From JAUWQU01 sp964605095 (GTDB taxonomy: Bacteria; Planctomycetota; Phycisphaerae; SM23-33), in assembly GCA_964605095.1 (NCBI GenBank), contig CAZSBS010000270.1, forward strand, positions 1 to 6,380: 6,380 bases of DNA, in the 5' to 3' direction. Shown piece by piece: positions 6,030-6,380 of this stretch (positions are counted from its first letter, which is position 1; each line of letters starts with the position of its first letter). The notes below the pieces were generated by a model. It was not told where the DNA came from. It searched no databases and saw only the letters and a list, made by a program, of their open reading frames with translations. A program made the position numbers and the translations under genes.

Positions 6030-6060
6030 CAGGATTGATCTGTAGGGTGAGCCCACGTTC

Positions 6061-6380
6061 TTATGGCTCTTGCCAACCTTTGGCCCGCTCCACCGCTTTA
6101 CGCCAGCCAGCGCGAAGGCGGATCACTTCGTCCGCGGGCATCTTCGGCGTGAAGATCCTGTCCCCCTCCCGCTGTCGGGCGACATCGGAAAGGTCCTGCC
6201 AAAATCCCGTGGCCAACCCTGCCAGGTACGCCGCCCCCAAGGCCGTCGTCTCCAGGACGGCTGGTCTTACGACTGGCACGCCCAGGAAGTCCACCTGCAA
6301 CTGCATGAGCAGGTCGTTGACGGCCGCCCCGCCATCCACCCGCAGTTCGGCCAGGCGAATGCCCGCGTCCGCCTCCATAG
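6061..6380 (-). CDS. glpK: Glycerol kinase, C-terminal fragment (runs off right edge)
   Basis: Glycerol kinase phosphorylates glycerol with ATP to sn-glycerol 3-phosphate in the cytoplasm. Only the last 105 codons and the TAA at 6063-6061 are in the window, about a fifth of a usual 500-residue enzyme. They carry the C-terminal FGGY signature: LRVDGGAAVNDLLMQLQVD, then GVPVVRP and ETTALGAAYLAGLA, then a closing FTPKMPADEV and GWRKAVERAKGW. This wording is characteristic of GlpK rather than xylulokinase or gluconokinase. The Met at 6378-6376 lies inside the conserved AMEADAG-type helix and is internal, not a start. The usual family QAD reads QVD here, a mild change. The next gene downstream is 329 bases away, so it is probably not in one operon with it. 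Confidence 0.95.
   Translation of the reverse strand, partial: MEADAGIRLAELRVDGGAAVNDLLMQLQVDFLGVPVVRPAVLETTALGAAYLAGLATGFWQDLSDVARQREGDRIFTPKMPADEVIRLRAGWRKAVERAKGWQEP

Larger units (their letters stand above)
5732..6060. other. 329-base intergenic gap between glpK and the phosphoesterase gene
   Basis: This stretch is visibly less GC-rich than the flanking genes. I found no protein-coding pattern in any frame. It holds the phosphoesterase ribosome site and candidate promoter near its left end, repeat copy B, a 14-base dyad at 5925-5938, and a short hairpin at 6017-6029. No recognisable RNA gene or riboswitch was seen. Confidence 0.6.

Noticed and set aside
5764..6056. Overlapping short ORFs in both strands of the gap between glpK and the phosphoesterase gene (62-80 codons)
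   Set aside because: None has a Shine-Dalgarno or recognisable domain. They overlap each other, the candidate promoter and repeat copy B, so chance reading frames are the simpler explanation.

Overview
The window is a high-GC bacterial segment. All four substantial genes lie on the minus strand, so transcription runs from right to left. The content is a Tat-exported Gfo/Idh/MocA oxidoreductase, an exported ThuA-TIM-barrel fusion and a YVTN beta-propeller/phosphoesterase. This set is typical of the Planctomycetota-Verrucomicrobiota-Lentisphaerota group, and a planctomycete such as a Phycisphaerae-like lineage is my best guess. That is an inference from gene families, not from a marker gene.

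In order of transcription: (i) 6380-6061, the C-terminal end of a glycerol kinase (GlpK) running off the right edge; (ii) 6060-5732, a 329-base non-coding gap with a candidate operator-like dyad, one copy of a diverged intergenic repeat, a candidate promoter and a good Shine-Dalgarno; (iii) 5731-3227, an 834-residue secreted YVTN beta-propeller fused to an alkaline-phosphatase-like phosphoesterase; (iv) 3226-2941, a gap with the second copy of the repeat, a doubtful 49-codon ORF and a candidate promoter; (v) 2940-1144, a Tat-targeted ThuA + sugar-phosphate-isomerase-like fusion; (vi) 1135-1, a Tat-targeted Gfo/Idh/MocA oxidoreductase, 8 bases downstream of the fusion gene and cut by the left edge.

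The last two genes form a clear two-gene operon. A ThuA domain, a xylose-isomerase-like TIM barrel and a Gfo/Idh/MocA dehydrogenase are the components associated with oxidation of sugars or glycosides through keto-sugar intermediates, as in the ThuA/ThuB trehalose system. Here both proteins carry twin-arginine signals, which suggests the chemistry happens outside the cytoplasm. The propeller-phosphoesterase is also exported. Its substrate cannot be read from the sequence, and its link to the operon is only proximity.

The most notable observations are: an imperfect 45-base direct repeat with a perfect 10-base palindrome at its core, flanking the phosphoesterase gene on both sides; and a TIM barrel that keeps its family framework but has lost several residues expected to bind metal or substrate. 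I saw no tRNA, rRNA, CRISPR array, transposase or convincing intrinsic terminator.
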